A DNA stretch of 64,000 nucleotides from Clostridia bacterium (GTDB taxonomy: Bacteria; Bacillota; Clostridia; Oscillospirales; Butyricicoccaceae): contig JAJPXP010000014.1 in NCBI GenBank assembly GCA_021205365.1, forward strand, positions 35,740 to 99,739. Reading direction: 5' to 3'. Position numbers and translations under genes: made by a program. Positions 18,644-28,096 of the stretch are shown here, one piece after another; positions within the stretch are counted from its first letter, which is position 1, and every line of letters starts with the position of its first letter. Under the pieces are notes generated by a model that was not told the origin of the DNA, searched no databases, and saw only the letters and a program-made list of their open reading frames with translations.

Positions 18644-19399
18644 ATGCTGATTCATGGAAAGCAGATGCATTTACAGTGCACAGCAGAAAAAATTGGACGT
18701 TATGTCATCCTGCCCGGTGATCAGGGGCGCTGTGCGGCGATAGCTGCATTTTTGCAGGACGCCTGTCCGGTTTCCTCTAACCGGGAATTTAACGTCTGGA
18801 CGGGCAAATTACACGGCGAAATGGTGACAGTATGTTCTACTGGTATTGGCGGCCCGTCCGCTGCCATTGCATTGGAAGAACTGGTGGAATGCGGTGCAGA
18901 CACATTTATCCGTGTAGGAACCTGTGGTGGCGTCGATGCCGCTGTACTGGGTGGAGACGTTGTGGTGGCAACGGCAGCAGTTCGTCAGGAGGGCACTTCC
19001 AGGGAATACCTTCCGCTCGAATATCCGGCAGCAGCGAGCTATCCGGTTGTCCGTGCGCTGGCAGATGCCTGTGAAGAGCTGGGCTACCGTACCCATGTAG
19101 GGGTGATCCAGTCGAAAGACAGCTTTTATGGTGAGATCCGTCCGCAGGTGATGCCAGTTGCACAGCAGCTGCAGGCACAGTGGGCGGCTTGGACAGCAGC
19201 AGGGGTGTTGGCAAGCGAAATGGAGTCCGCAGCACTGTTTACAGCAGGAGCAACACTGCATGTGCGCTGTGGTACAGTGCTCAATGTTCTGTGGAATGAT
19301 GACAGCGAAGAACCTGATGTACCGGAACATGCGGCGGAACATGGTATCCGCGCTGCTGTAAAAGCGATAGAAACGCTGATTCAACAGGATAGAAAATGA
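18644..19399 (+). CDS. udp: Uridine phosphorylase-like nucleoside phosphorylase
   Basis: 251 residues, PNP_UDP_1 family. These enzymes cleave nucleosides with phosphate to free base and (deoxy)ribose 1-phosphate. Visible motifs are VILPGDQGRC (phosphate-site region), STGIGGPSAAIALEEL, FIRVGTCGG and LASEMESAALF, the last close to the uridine phosphorylase nucleoside-binding motif. The set favours uridine over purine substrates, but this is an inference. It is coupled to the DUF951 gene upstream. Confidence 0.87.
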   Translation: MLIHGKQMHLQCTAEKIGRYVILPGDQGRCAAIAAFLQDACPVSSNREFNVWTGKLHGEMVTVCSTGIGGPSAAIALEELVECGADTFIRVGTCGGVDAAVLGGDVVVATAAVRQEGTSREYLPLEYPAAASYPVVRALADACEELGYRTHVGVIQSKDSFYGEIRPQVMPVAQQLQAQWAAWTAAGVLASEMESAALFTAGATLHVRCGTVLNVLWNDDSEEPDVPEHAAEHGIRAAVKAIETLIQQDRK

Positions 19400-19443
19400 C
19401 AGTGAGACTCACAAGCCTGGCAATGCCATTCAGTTAAAAATAT

Positions 19444-19482
19444 AGCCCTCTGTATCACAGATAAAGGATACGGAGGGCTTTT
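19444..19482. terminator. Terminator between udp and tgt
   Basis: AGCCCTCTGTATC pairs with GATACGGAGGGCT (one G-U pair) and is followed by TTT. The genes converge here. Confidence 0.8.
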
Positions 19483-19500
19483 GGTTTGGTAAAAAGAGAT

Positions 19501-20631
19501 TTAGATTCGTTTTCCCAGCTTCTCACTCCATTGAGTACGGAATTCAGCAAATCTTCCCTCATCCAGTGCCTTGCGGATTTCCAGCATGAGATGGTTATAG
19601 AACCACAGGTTGTGCATAACCGTCAGACGCTGTCCCAGCATTTCGCCGGATTTCAGCAGATGGCGGATATAAGCACGGCTGTAGGTCTGGCACACCGGAC
19701 AATTGCAATGCTCATCAATTGGCTTGTCATCCAGCTGATATTTCGCATTGTTCAGGTTGCGGATACCATCCCAGGTGAACAAATGACCGTGACGTGCGTT
19801 ACGTGTCGGCATGACACAGTCAAAGAAATCCACACCGCGCCATACGCCTTCAATGATATTGGACGGTGTACCAACGCCCATCAGATAACGCGGCTTGTCG
19901 GCCGGCGCATGGGGAATGACCATATCCAGAATATGATACATCGTTTCTGTGGATTCGCCCACGGCCAAACCGCCAATGGCATAGCCATCCAAATTGAGTT
20001 CTGCAATGGCCTTCATATGCTCTATGCGAAGATCATCGTAGGTACCGCCCTGGTTGATACCGAACAGCATTTGCTGTGGATTGATCGTGGTCGGCAGGCT
20101 GTTGAGACGGTCCAGTTCGGTTTTGCAGCGCTTGAGCCATCGGGTTGTACGTGCACACGAATCCTTGACATAATCATACGGAGCCGGATTTTCTATGCAT
20201 TCATCAAATGCCATGGCAATATCAGAGCCGAGATTGGACTGGATCTGCATACTCTCCTCCGGCCCCATGAAAATTTTGCGTCCGTCTACATGAGAGGAGA
20301 AATACACCCCTTCTTCTTTAATCCGGCGCAGGGAGGAAAGGGAAAATACCTGGAATCCGCCGCTGTCTGTCAGAATCGGGCCATCCCAGTTCATAAACTT
20401 ATGCAGACCACCCATGGAACGGACAATCTGGTCACCCGGACGGACATGCAGATGATAGGTGTTGGAAAGTTCAATCTGGCAGCCGAGATCTTTTAAATCT
20501 TTTGCGGAGACAGCGCCTTTGATTGCGCCCTGTGTGCCGACATTCTGGAAGACAGGTGTCTGCACTGTGCCGTGTGCGCAGGTAAATTCACCGCGACGCG
20601 CATTGCCTTCTGTTTTGAGTACCTTAAACAT
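19501..20631 (-). CDS. tgt: tRNA-guanine transglycosylase Tgt
   Basis: 376 residues. Tgt exchanges guanine 34 of GUN-anticodon tRNAs for preQ1 in queuosine synthesis. The TIM-barrel motifs [18 protein letters not shown] and [11 protein letters not shown] are present, and a zinc site [18 protein letters not shown] closes the C-terminal part. The gene overlaps queA by 8 bp on the same strand, so the two are translated from one transcript. The tRNA-Asp at the end of this window has a GTC anticodon and is one of its expected substrates. Confidence 0.96.
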   Translation of the reverse strand: MFKVLKTEGNARRGEFTCAHGTVQTPVFQNVGTQGAIKGAVSAKDLKDLGCQIELSNTYHLHVRPGDQIVRSMGGLHKFMNWDGPILTDSGGFQVFSLSSLRRIKEEGVYFSSHVDGRKIFMGPEESMQIQSNLGSDIAMAFDECIENPAPYDYVKDSCARTTRWLKRCKTELDRLNSLPTTINPQQMLFGINQGGTYDDLRIEHMKAIAELNLDGYAIGGLAVGESTETMYHILDMVIPHAPADKPRYLMGVGTPSNIIEGVWRGVDFFDCVMPTRNARHGHLFTWDGIRNLNNAKYQLDDKPIDEHCNCPVCQTYSRAYIRHLLKSGEMLGQRLTVMHNLWFYNHLMLEIRKALDEGRFAEFRTQWSEKLGKRI

Positions 20632-21676
20632 TTGTGTCCTCCTTATCGGTATAAATCAGCATGGAGTCGCCGAAGCTAAAGAAGCGGTATTCTTCCTCAA
20701 CGGCAGTTTGATAGGTGTCCATAATCATTTCACGGGTTGCAAAAGCGGAAATCAGCATCATCAATGTGCTTTCCGGCAGATGGAAATTGGTGACAAGACA
20801 ATCCACTGCCTTAAATTGATAGCCTGGATAGATAAAAATATTTGTCCAGCCGGAGCAGGCACGGACAGTACCATCCTCTGCGGCGATGGTTTCCAGTGTA
20901 CGGGTTGCTGTGGTGCCAACCGCAAAGATACGTCCGCCATGTTTGCGGGTATCGTTGATAATAGCAGCATTTTCCGCATCCAGCATATAAAATTCAGAAT
21001 GCATGACATGCTCATTGACATCTTCCACCTTAACCGGACGGAAGGTACCCAGACCGACATGCAGGGTGACATAAGCAATGTGCACGCCCATTGCCTTGAT
21101 TTTTTCCAGCAGCTCCGGCGTAAAATGAAGACCGGCAGTTGGTGCGGCTGCAGATCCCGGTGTCTTGCTGTAAACTGTCTGATAACGTTCCGGGTCTTCT
21201 AGTTTTTCCTTGATATATGGAGGAAGCGGCATCATGCCAAGCTCTTCCAGGATTTCGAGGAAAATACCGTCATAATGAAAACGGATGAGACGGTTGCCGC
21301 CATCCGGCAGGATATCCTCCACAGTAGCGGTCAGCCTGCCGTCACCAAAGCTCAATGGAGCGCCGATACGGCATTTTTTGCCTGGGCGGGTTAGGCATTC
21401 CCAGACGCCGTCACCTTTATCCGTCAGAAGAACCAGCTCAACCGGATAGCCAGTATCTTCCCGGACACCCAGCAGACGGGCCGGGATGACACGGGAATTA
21501 TTCAATACCAGCGTATCGCCAGCATGCAGGTATTCCGGCAGTTCATAGAAATGGCGGTGTGCAATGTCACCGGTATCCTTGTTCAGTGCCAGCATACGTG
21601 ACGAGTCACGCTTGTCCAGAGGAGTCTGTGCAATCAGACGCTCCGGCAGGTCATAATAAAAATCACTTGTTTTCAT
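20624..21676 (-). CDS. queA: S-adenosylmethionine:tRNA ribosyltransferase-isomerase QueA
   Basis: 350 residues. QueA moves the ribosyl part of S-adenosylmethionine onto preQ1 in tRNA to give epoxyqueuosine. [24 protein letters not shown] at the N terminus (shown here only in part of its length), [24 protein letters not shown] and [16 protein letters not shown] are diagnostic. It is the first gene of the queA-tgt pair and reads away from the lysine operon. Confidence 0.96.
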   Translation of the reverse strand: MKTSDFYYDLPERLIAQTPLDKRDSSRMLALNKDTGDIAHRHFYELPEYLHAGDTLVLNNSRVIPARLLGVREDTGYPVELVLLTDKGDGVWECLTRPGKKCRIGAPLSFGDGRLTATVEDILPDGGNRLIRFHYDGIFLEILEELGMMPLPPYIKEKLEDPERYQTVYSKTPGSAAAPTAGLHFTPELLEKIKAMGVHIAYVTLHVGLGTFRPVKVEDVNEHVMHSEFYMLDAENAAIINDTRKHGGRIFAVGTTATRTLETIAAEDGTVRACSGWTNIFIYPGYQFKAVDCLVTNFHLPESTLMMLISAFATREMIMDTYQTAVEEEYRFFSFGDSMLIYTDKEDTNV

Positions 21677-21902
21677 GTTTCATTCATCAACGCGAGTACA
21701 GCGCGTCAGCCTCCTTATCCCCATACGACAAATGCAGACCATCCTGTTTGCGGGATATTCTCATCTGTATGTCCGGCGAAGCCTGGATGAAAAATCTGCT
21801 TCAAATGTCAGGAATGATATAAAACCTATAATACCGTAAAGGGCATACGAAATCAAGTACCGGAAATGCCGTCGTTTTGTGCGGTTTCCCCATGGAATCA
21901 GC
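21677..21902. other. Intergenic stretch before the lysine leader
   Basis: This space separates divergently transcribed queA and the asd operon. A minus-strand promoter for queA must lie here, but I could not pick a clear one. No gene is supported. Confidence 0.5.
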
Positions 21903-21932
21903 TTGACAAAGCAAATTACAGCATGATAGAAT
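21903..21932 (+). promoter_or_regulatory. Promoter of the lysine riboswitch-asd operon
   Basis: A perfect TTGACA and a TAGAAT hexamer are 18 bp apart. Transcription would begin near 21940, just before the riboswitch aptamer. Confidence 0.75.
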
Positions 21933-21949
21933 AAATAAAGAATTATATC

Positions 21950-22203
21950 AGTACGATTGAGGCGCAGCTGACATCAGTATTGTCCGTTAGGAGGCGAATC
22001 CATCCGGTGACCGGGCAGGAAAGGGGAAGCTGCCGAAGAGGATGCCGGATTCGCAGGCATTTGTCTGGACGGGCACGAGAATATCGGTCCGGCTGTCACC
22101 GGTTTGCTCCCGTGATGCGCTATCGCTACGTTATGACCTGTTTGAAAGAACAGGTGGTTTGTTTCGCATCACCGGCCGGCAATTACCGACCGGCTTTTTC
22201 TTT
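21950..22203 (+). promoter_or_regulatory. Lysine riboswitch (L-box) with terminator platform
   Basis: The leader contains the L-box core elements in order: GAGGCGCAG, CATCAGTA, GGAAAGGGGAAGC followed by GCCGAAG, and a 3' part with CCGGCTGTCACC. Lysine riboswitches stop transcription when lysine is high. Here an intrinsic terminator at 22172-22199 (CCGGCCGG with CCGACCGG, then CTTTTT) provides the off state. The aptamer spans roughly 21950-22135. It sits 80 bp before asd, so it would control asd-dapA-dapB. Recognition is by conserved primary sequence; the fold was not computed. Confidence 0.88.
22172..22199 (+). terminator. Riboswitch-controlled terminator
   Basis: An 8-bp stem with one mismatch, loop CAATTA plus flanks, followed by TTTTT, placed directly after the lysine aptamer. 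Confidence 0.8.
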
Positions 22204-22284
22204 TAAAAATTCGGAGCAGACGACAAGCCGTATATAATATAATTAATGAATGAGAACAATCGTTTTTCAGGAGGAAATGTTAAC

Positions 22285-23364
22285 ATGAAGAATTACAGAG
22301 TCGGCATTATCGGCGCAACCGGTATGGTAGGTCAGCGCTTTGTCACCCTGCTGGCAAATCATCCGTGGTTTACCGTGACTGCAATCGCAGCAAGCGGCCG
22401 CAACAAGGGCAAGACCTATGCGGAGGCAGTGGAAGGCCGCTGGAAGATGGCTACTCCGATTCCGGAAAATGTAAAGGATATGGTTCTGTACGACGCAGAA
22501 GGCGATGCAGAAGAATTTGCTTCCCAGATCGATTTCACGTTCTGCGCAGTAAACATGAAGAAGGACGTCATCCGTGCTCTGGAAGAGAAGTATGCAAAGC
22601 TGGAATGCCCGGTTATCTCCAACAACAGCGCACATCGTTTTACCAAGGACGTTCCGATGATTATTCCGGAAGTCAATGCTGATCATGCAAAGATTATCCC
22701 GGCACAGCGTGAGCGCCTGGGCACCAAGCGCGGTTTTATCGCGGTGAAGTCCAACTGCTCCATCCAGTCCTATGTTCCGGCACTGACCGCACTGAAGGAC
22801 TTTGGTATTGAGAAGGTTGCAGTATGCACCTATCAGGCAATTTCCGGTGCCGGCAAGACCTTTGAGACCTGGCCGGAAATGGTTGACAATGTCATTCCGT
22901 ATATCGGCGGTGAGGAAGAGAAGTCCGAGAAGGAGCCGATGAAGGTTTGGGGCACTGTAGAGGGCGGCGAAATCGTTGCTGCCACTGAACCGGTTATTTC
23001 TGCACAGTGCCTGCGTGTACCAGTAAGCGATGGTCATACCGCAGCTGCATTTGTCAAGTTCAAGAACAAGCCGACCAAGGAGCAGATTCTGGAAGCATGG
23101 GCAAATTACAGTGGCCGTGCACAGGAACTTGATCTGCCGAGCGCACCGAAGCAGTTCCTGCATTATTTCGAAGAGGATGACCGTCCGCAGGCCCGCCTGG
23201 ACCGCAATCTGGAAGGCGGCATGGCAGTTTCCATCGGCCGCCTGCGTGAGGACGTAATCTTTGATTACCGTTTTGTAAGCCTGTCCCACAACACGCTGCG
23301 CGGTGCTGCAGGCGGCGCTGTTGAGATGGCAGAGCTGCTGTGTGCTGAAGGGTATATGGACTAA
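22285..23364 (+). CDS. asd: Aspartate-semialdehyde dehydrogenase
   Basis: 359 residues. Asd reduces aspartyl phosphate to aspartate semialdehyde, the branch point to diaminopimelate/lysine and threonine/methionine. GIIGATGMVGQRF is the NADP-binding loop, and C158 in KSNCSIQSY is the catalytic cysteine. The length and insertions resemble the archaeal/fungal-type subgroup more than the short bacterial type. AGGAGG and the spacing select ATG 22285 over the upstream in-frame ATG at 22246. It is the first gene after the lysine riboswitch. Confidence 0.94.
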   Translation: MKNYRVGIIGATGMVGQRFVTLLANHPWFTVTAIAASGRNKGKTYAEAVEGRWKMATPIPENVKDMVLYDAEGDAEEFASQIDFTFCAVNMKKDVIRALEEKYAKLECPVISNNSAHRFTKDVPMIIPEVNADHAKIIPAQRERLGTKRGFIAVKSNCSIQSYVPALTALKDFGIEKVAVCTYQAISGAGKTFETWPEMVDNVIPYIGGEEEKSEKEPMKVWGTVEGGEIVAATEPVISAQCLRVPVSDGHTAAAFVKFKNKPTKEQILEAWANYSGRAQELDLPSAPKQFLHYFEEDDRPQARLDRNLEGGMAVSIGRLREDVIFDYRFVSLSHNTLRGAAGGAVEMAELLCAEGYMD

Positions 23365-23469
23365 ATAGATTCAGGGAGATATATAACAACAGGACGGTAT
23401 CTGAAAACAAAGAAAATGGCGAAATATTTGACTTTTCAGATGGTCCTATTTTGATCGGAGGGAAAACCT

Positions 23470-24363
23470 ATGAAAAAGCCTGTTTTTACTGGCGCAAGCG
23501 TCGCTATTATCACACCGATGACCGAAACCGGTGTCAATTATCCGGAATTTAAGCGCATCATTGACGATCAGATTGACCGCGGCATTGATTCCATTACCAT
23601 CTGTGGTACGACCGGTGAAAGCTCCACACTGAGTGATAAGGAGCACAAGGAAGCGATTCAGTTCGGCATTGACTATGTCAACGGACGTGTTCCGGTGATT
23701 GCCGGTACCGGTTCCAATGATACAGGGTATGCGCTGGAGCTTTGTAAGTTCGCTTCTGCGGCAGGCGCTGACGGCCTGCTGACCGTTACCCCGTATTACA
23801 ACAAGGCAACACAGCATGGTCTGGTCAAGCATTTCAATATGCTGGCAGATGCCACAGACACCCCGATTATCCTGTACAGCGTGCCGAGCCGTACCGGTGT
23901 CACGATTCAGCCGAAGACCTATCAGGAGCTTTCCAAGCATCCGAACATCAATGGTGCAAAGGAAGCGACCGGTGATTTCTCCCTGCTGGCAGAAGCAATG
24001 CGTCTGTGCGGGGATGAGCTGAACTTCTGGTCTGGCAACGATGATATGATCGTTCCGCTGATGGCTATGGGTGGCAAGGGTGTCATCTCCGTTCTGGCAA
24101 ATGTTGCTCCGGATGCAGCCCACAGCATTGCACAGCTGTGCCTGGATGGCGATTATGCAAAGGCTCGGGAACAGCAGCTGCAGTATCTGGAGCTGATTAA
24201 TGCACTGTTTATTGAGGTTAACCCGATTCCGGTCAAGATGGCGATGCGTTTCCTTGGCTGGGATGTTGGCGAGCTGCGCATGCCGCTGTGTGATATGACT
24301 GACGAACATGTAGCACAGCTGAAGAAGGCAATGGCAGCAGCTGGCTATCCGGCAGTAAAGTAA
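23470..24363 (+). CDS. dapA: 4-hydroxy-tetrahydrodipicolinate synthase DapA
   Basis: 297 residues, a TIM-barrel aldolase that joins pyruvate and aspartate semialdehyde. The GTTGESSTLSDKEH motif near residue 45 and the Schiff-base lysine K164 in NGAKEATGDF are present, as is the catalytic tyrosine in ILYSVPSRTGV. GGAGGG precedes the ATG. It follows asd by 105 bp and dapB starts 13 bp after it. Confidence 0.97.
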   Translation: MKKPVFTGASVAIITPMTETGVNYPEFKRIIDDQIDRGIDSITICGTTGESSTLSDKEHKEAIQFGIDYVNGRVPVIAGTGSNDTGYALELCKFASAAGADGLLTVTPYYNKATQHGLVKHFNMLADATDTPIILYSVPSRTGVTIQPKTYQELSKHPNINGAKEATGDFSLLAEAMRLCGDELNFWSGNDDMIVPLMAMGGKGVISVLANVAPDAAHSIAQLCLDGDYAKAREQQLQYLELINALFIEVNPIPVKMAMRFLGWDVGELRMPLCDMTDEHVAQLKKAMAAAGYPAVK

Positions 24364-24376
24364 GGAGCGTTTCAGG

Positions 24377-25138
24377 ATGTTGAAAATCGGACTTTGCGGC
24401 TGCAATGGCCGTATGGGCAAGGTCATCACGGACATTGTCTCCAAGAAGGAAAACATGAAGATCGTGGCAGGCTTTGATGCCTACACGGAAAAGCTGTCGG
24501 ATTATCCGGTATATGCAGATGCACATGAGTTTACCGGTGCATGCGATGTTATCATTGATTTCTCCAATGCAAATTCGCTGGAAATGCTGCTGGATTATGG
24601 CAAGCAGACCAAGACACCGCTGGTAATCTGCTCTACTGGGCACAGCAAGGAACAGCTGGCAGCAATGCGTGCAGCTTCCGCTGAAATTCCGGTATTCCGT
24701 TCCGGCAATATGTCCATCGGTATCAACCTGATGATGGATCTGCTGCGCAAGGCAGCAAATGTTCTGGGTGATGGTTATGATGTGGAAATCACAGAAAAGC
24801 ATCACAATCAGAAGCTGGATGCACCGTCTGGCACAGCGCTGATGCTGGCAGATGCGGTCAGTGAAGCACTGCCATATGATGCAGAGTATGTGTATGACCG
24901 TCATGAGCGCCGGGAAAAGCGTCCGGCTCATGAGATCGGTATTCATGCGGTCCGCGGCGGTACAATCGTCGGTGAGCATGAGGTTCTGTTTGCAGGCCGT
25001 GATGAGCTGATAGAAATCCGTCATGTGGCGCTGTCCCGTGAAGTATTTGCAGTTGGTGCAGTGGATGCTGCTGCTTATCTGGGTTCACAGACCCAGCCGG
25101 GCATGTATGACATGTCTGATGTGATCGCAGCAAAGTAA
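24377..25138 (+). CDS. dapB: 4-hydroxy-tetrahydrodipicolinate reductase DapB
   Basis: 253 residues. DapB reduces the DapA product with NAD(P)H. The N-terminal GLCGCNGRMGKVI loop binds the cofactor, and the C-terminal EKHHNQKLDAPSGTALML motif holds the substrate-binding histidines and catalytic lysine. It ends the riboswitch-controlled operon and is followed by a strong terminator. Confidence 0.97.
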   Translation: MLKIGLCGCNGRMGKVITDIVSKKENMKIVAGFDAYTEKLSDYPVYADAHEFTGACDVIIDFSNANSLEMLLDYGKQTKTPLVICSTGHSKEQLAAMRAASAEIPVFRSGNMSIGINLMMDLLRKAANVLGDGYDVEITEKHHNQKLDAPSGTALMLADAVSEALPYDAEYVYDRHERREKRPAHEIGIHAVRGGTIVGEHEVLFAGRDELIEIRHVALSREVFAVGAVDAAAYLGSQTQPGMYDMSDVIAAK

Positions 25139-25148
25139 AAACGTACAG

Positions 25149-25179
25149 ATGCCTCCGAAAAAATTCGGAGGCATTTTTT
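25149..25179 (+). terminator. Terminator of the asd-dapA-dapB operon
   Basis: ATGCCTCCGAA pairs with TTCGGAGGCAT and is followed by TTTTT. Confidence 0.92.
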
Positions 25180-25242
25180 ATCCAAAGGCTGTGCATAAAA
25201 TATCATGTGGCGGGGATACTGCCCGTAAGGAAGTGATATTTT

Positions 25243-25479
25243 ATGCAGAATGATATGCGCCGTTATCAGTGTTCGGTATGCGGCTATGTGTATGATCCGG
25301 TTCATGGAGAACCGAAAGAGCAGGTCGGCGTCGGTGTGCCATGGTCCCATGTTGGAAGCAGCTTCCGCTGCCCAGTCTGCGGACAGGGCAAAGCTGCCTT
25401 TCAGCAGATCCGCACGGAAGAATTTCCGGGACACGGTATGCCGACGGCAGGGGATCAGAGCAGCCCTGCGGCAAACTAA
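25243..25479 (+). CDS. Rubredoxin-domain protein
   Basis: 78 residues with one rubredoxin iron site: YQCSVCGYVYDP near residue 8 and RCPVCGQGKAAF near residue 42, the standard pair of CxxCG motifs. Rubredoxins carry single electrons, often to peroxide- or oxygen-reducing enzymes in anaerobes. A C-terminal tail of about 25 residues after the domain is unusual for the simple 52-residue type. AAGGAAGTGA precedes the ATG. It is a single-gene unit bounded by terminators on both sides. Confidence 0.9.
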   Translation: MQNDMRRYQCSVCGYVYDPVHGEPKEQVGVGVPWSHVGSSFRCPVCGQGKAAFQQIRTEEFPGHGMPTAGDQSSPAAN

Positions 25480-25484
25480 AAAGG

Positions 25485-25515
25485 AAGGCCGGATGGGAAA
25501 CCATCCGGCCTTTTG
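25485..25515. terminator. Bidirectional terminator
   Basis: AAGGCCGGATGG pairs perfectly with CCATCCGGCCTT around GAAA and ends in TTTTGTG. It separates the rubredoxin gene from the convergent transporter gene. Confidence 0.9.
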
Positions 25516-25533
25516 TGTATCAATATCAAATAT

Positions 25534-26460
25534 TTAATGGAGCAAAAGCTGGCTGATCCCTAATATTACCGGCATGGTGACAGCAGATAAAACGGTGGAA
25601 AATGCAATGATCTGGCTGGAATAATGGTAGTTGGTACCGAACATCTGGGCAAACATAGAGGATGCTACAGCACAAGGTGTTGCAATGCTGACAAGCAGTA
25701 TACCTGAAACATTCAGATCAAAGGGAAGCCAGTATATCACAAGGATTGTAATTAACGGGACGATAATCAGGCGGCACAGGGAAACCAGATACATGGAACG
25801 GTCGCGGAGGATAGCCAGCAAATTGGATTGTGCCAGGTAAACGCCAAGGACGATCATAGCCAGCGGTGTATTCAGGTCACTTAGAAAGGAAATAGCATTA
25901 TCCAGAAATGCCGGGAGCTGGAACGATGTTATAAAAATAATCAGGCCAATTAACAACCCGATGGTGCCCGGGTTTAGAAGGATTTTCTGCCAGTTAATCG
26001 CGCCCCCGGAACGTCCGCTGGCACGGGACAGCAGCCATACACCGAAGGTCCAGATAAAAATATTGGTGACAACGATGTTGATGGAACCGATAAAAACACC
26101 GTCATCGCCATATAACACCTGCAGCAGGGGCAAGGCCATAAAGCCATTGTTTGAAAAAATCACGCACATGCGCTTATCGGCGTAATCCGGTGTATCCTTG
26201 CGGAATACCAGTGCGGCAAGCACAATGCTGATGACCAACAGCAGCACGGAAAGTACAAAGGATTCCAACAGCTTTCCAAACATGGCGGGATCAAATTCCC
26301 GGCTGAAGGAGTGGATGATGATACAGGGCATGACAAAGGTCATCAGCAGGGAGGACATCTGTGCAGAGCCTTCCTCTGTAATCATGTTTCGTTTATAGCA
26401 AATCGCACCGACACAGATTAATAAGAACATAACGATAATCTGTGTATACAGGGCTGACAT
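25534..26460 (-). CDS. AEC-family (auxin efflux carrier-like) transporter
   Basis: 308 residues with about ten hydrophobic segments in two halves, the AEC/PIN layout. Bacterial members carry organic acids such as malate or malonate. FSNNGFMALPLLQVLYG in the first half and ATPCAVASSMFAQMFG in the second are typical. The frame is open further upstream, but an AAAGGCGG site and family length favour the ATG at 26460. It is divergent from thiM. Substrate unknown. Confidence 0.85.
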   Translation of the reverse strand: MSALYTQIIVMFLLICVGAICYKRNMITEEGSAQMSSLLMTFVMPCIIIHSFSREFDPAMFGKLLESFVLSVLLLVISIVLAALVFRKDTPDYADKRMCVIFSNNGFMALPLLQVLYGDDGVFIGSINIVVTNIFIWTFGVWLLSRASGRSGGAINWQKILLNPGTIGLLIGLIIFITSFQLPAFLDNAISFLSDLNTPLAMIVLGVYLAQSNLLAILRDRSMYLVSLCRLIIVPLITILVIYWLPFDLNVSGILLVSIATPCAVASSMFAQMFGTNYHYSSQIIAFSTVLSAVTMPVILGISQLLLH

Positions 26461-26545
26461 ATTCACACGTATTTCCGCCTTTCTATATATGTAGTACAAA
26501 ACTTCGTATATCATATCACCGGGCTGTTCGGATGTCAAAGATTGA

Positions 26546-26575
26546 TTGACAGCATGTGCCGGTCAGCGATATACT
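26546..26575 (+). promoter_or_regulatory. Putative promoter of the thiM operon
   Basis: TTGACA and TATACT are 18 bp apart, 54 bp before the thiM start. The short leader has no TPP riboswitch motif. Confidence 0.75.
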
Positions 26576-26628
26576 AAGAAAGCAGGCGCAGACCTGACTG
26601 TCTGATATATTTAAGGAAGGACTATGCT

Positions 26629-27453
26629 ATGTTTGAACAGATTTTGGAAAATGTGTGTCAGCGCAGGCCGCTGGTGCATTGTATTACCAATTATATTACA
26701 ACCAATGACTGTGCCAATATCGTGCTTGCATGCGGCGCATCTCCGACTATGGCGGAAGCAGAGCAGGAAACGGCTGAAATTGCATCGATTGCCGACGCGG
26801 TGGATATCAACATCGGTAATCTGAATACCATGACCGTGGCGGCTATGCATCAGGCCATCGGAGCTGCCAATCAGCATCATGTGCCGGTTGTCCTTGATCC
26901 GGTTGGCGCAGGGGCTTCCAGCTACCGTATGGATACCCTTCGGGATTTCTTTGCACGCTATCAATTTGCAGTTATCCGCGGCAATGTTTCGGAACTGCTT
27001 GCAGTAGGCGGCGCGGCATCCAATACCAAGGGGGTCGATGCCGGAGCAGCAGATGCCGTGACAGAGGAAAATCTGGAGGAACGTGTTGCATTTTTCAAGC
27101 AGCTCAGTACAAAGCTGGGAGCGGTGGTCTCGGTCAGTGGTGCCATTGATATCATTGCATCGCCGGAAAAGGCGTACATCTGCCGTAACGGGCATCCAAT
27201 GATGTCGCGTGTTACTGGGACTGGGTGCATGCTTTCGGCGCTTACAGCGGCTTACTGTGGCGCCAATCATGAAAATATTCTGGAAGCAGCTGCGGCGGCA
27301 ACCGTTGCCATGGGGGTAGCCGGAGATATCGCCTATCGAAAGACAACGGAAGCTGGCTTGGGAACTGGTTCTTTCCGGGTCTACCTGATGGATGCCATCA
27401 GCTTAATGGGTGCTGAAACACTGAACGGAGGAATGAAAGTTGAAGTTCGATAA
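26629..27453 (+). CDS. thiM: Hydroxyethylthiazole kinase ThiM
   Basis: 274 residues, ribokinase-like fold. ThiM phosphorylates the thiazole moiety of thiamine, mainly for salvage. The motifs RPLVHCITNYITTNDCANI, VPVVLDPVGAGAS, IRGNVSEL and the anion-hole/catalytic VTGTGCMLSALTAAY are all present. AAGGAAGG precedes the ATG. It overlaps thiE by 14 bp. Confidence 0.96.
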   Translation: MFEQILENVCQRRPLVHCITNYITTNDCANIVLACGASPTMAEAEQETAEIASIADAVDINIGNLNTMTVAAMHQAIGAANQHHVPVVLDPVGAGASSYRMDTLRDFFARYQFAVIRGNVSELLAVGGAASNTKGVDAGAADAVTEENLEERVAFFKQLSTKLGAVVSVSGAIDIIASPEKAYICRNGHPMMSRVTGTGCMLSALTAAYCGANHENILEAAAAATVAMGVAGDIAYRKTTEAGLGTGSFRVYLMDAISLMGAETLNGGMKVEVR

Positions 27454-28096
27454 AAAAGAAGCAGTGAAAAATGCGATGCTGCTGTATGCAGTGACAGACC
27501 GTACATGGGTTGGGGATAGTTCCCTGTATGCACAGGTAGAGGAATGCCTGCGGGGCGGTGCGACCATGGTACAGATCCGGGAAAAAGGGTTGTCCCATGA
27601 TGCATTTGTGGCAGAGGCAAAGGAGATTGTACAGCTGTGCCATCAGTATGATGTGCCATGTGTAATCAATGATGATGTACAGGCGTGTCTGGAAAGCGGC
27701 GCAGATGGCGTTCATGTTGGACAGGACGATATGGAGGCAGGAGATGTCCGTGCCATTCTGGGTGAGGATAAGATTATCGGTGTTTCTGCACACTGTGTAG
27801 AGGAAGCACAGCTGGCAGAGAAGCGCGGGGCAGATTACCTTGGCGTTGGTGCGGTGCATGCAACCGGAACAAAAACCGATGCCAGCCCGTTGACATGGCA
27901 GGATATCAGAGATATTACTGCAAGCGTGTCTATCCCGGTGACGGCAATTGGCGGCATTAAGCTGGACAATATGATGGAGCTGGAAGGCACTGGCATTGCC
28001 GGTGTGGCAATTGTGTCCGGCATTTTTGCTGCGGAGCATATTGAAGAGGCAACAAAGGCACTGTTGGAGCGGGCGAGAAAGCTGGTGCAGGCGTGA
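27440..28096 (+). CDS. thiE: Thiamine-phosphate synthase ThiE
   Basis: 218 residues, TIM barrel. ThiE joins hydroxymethylpyrimidine diphosphate and thiazole phosphate into thiamine monophosphate. TMVQIREKGLSHDAF, VPCVINDDVQACLESGADGVHVGQDD and the phosphate-binding VTAIGGI are diagnostic. It starts with TTG; GGAGG at 27427-27431 gives a spacing of 8, and the start lies inside thiM. It overlaps the next gene by 4 bp. Confidence 0.96.
   Translation: MKFDKKEAVKNAMLLYAVTDRTWVGDSSLYAQVEECLRGGATMVQIREKGLSHDAFVAEAKEIVQLCHQYDVPCVINDDVQACLESGADGVHVGQDDMEAGDVRAILGEDKIIGVSAHCVEEAQLAEKRGADYLGVGAVHATGTKTDASPLTWQDIRDITASVSIPVTAIGGIKLDNMMELEGTGIAGVAIVSGIFAAEHIEEATKALLERARKLVQA

Noticed and set aside
19486..20496. 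336-codon plus-strand frame opposite tgt
   Set aside because: It is antisense to a certain tgt gene, has no recognisable domain and only reflects the codon bias of tgt.
22267..23289. 340-codon minus-strand frame opposite asd
   Set aside because: Shadow of asd, His/Cys/Asn-rich translation with no domain.
23446..24456. 336-codon minus-strand frame opposite dapA
   Set aside because: Shadow of dapA; no ribosome-binding site or family.
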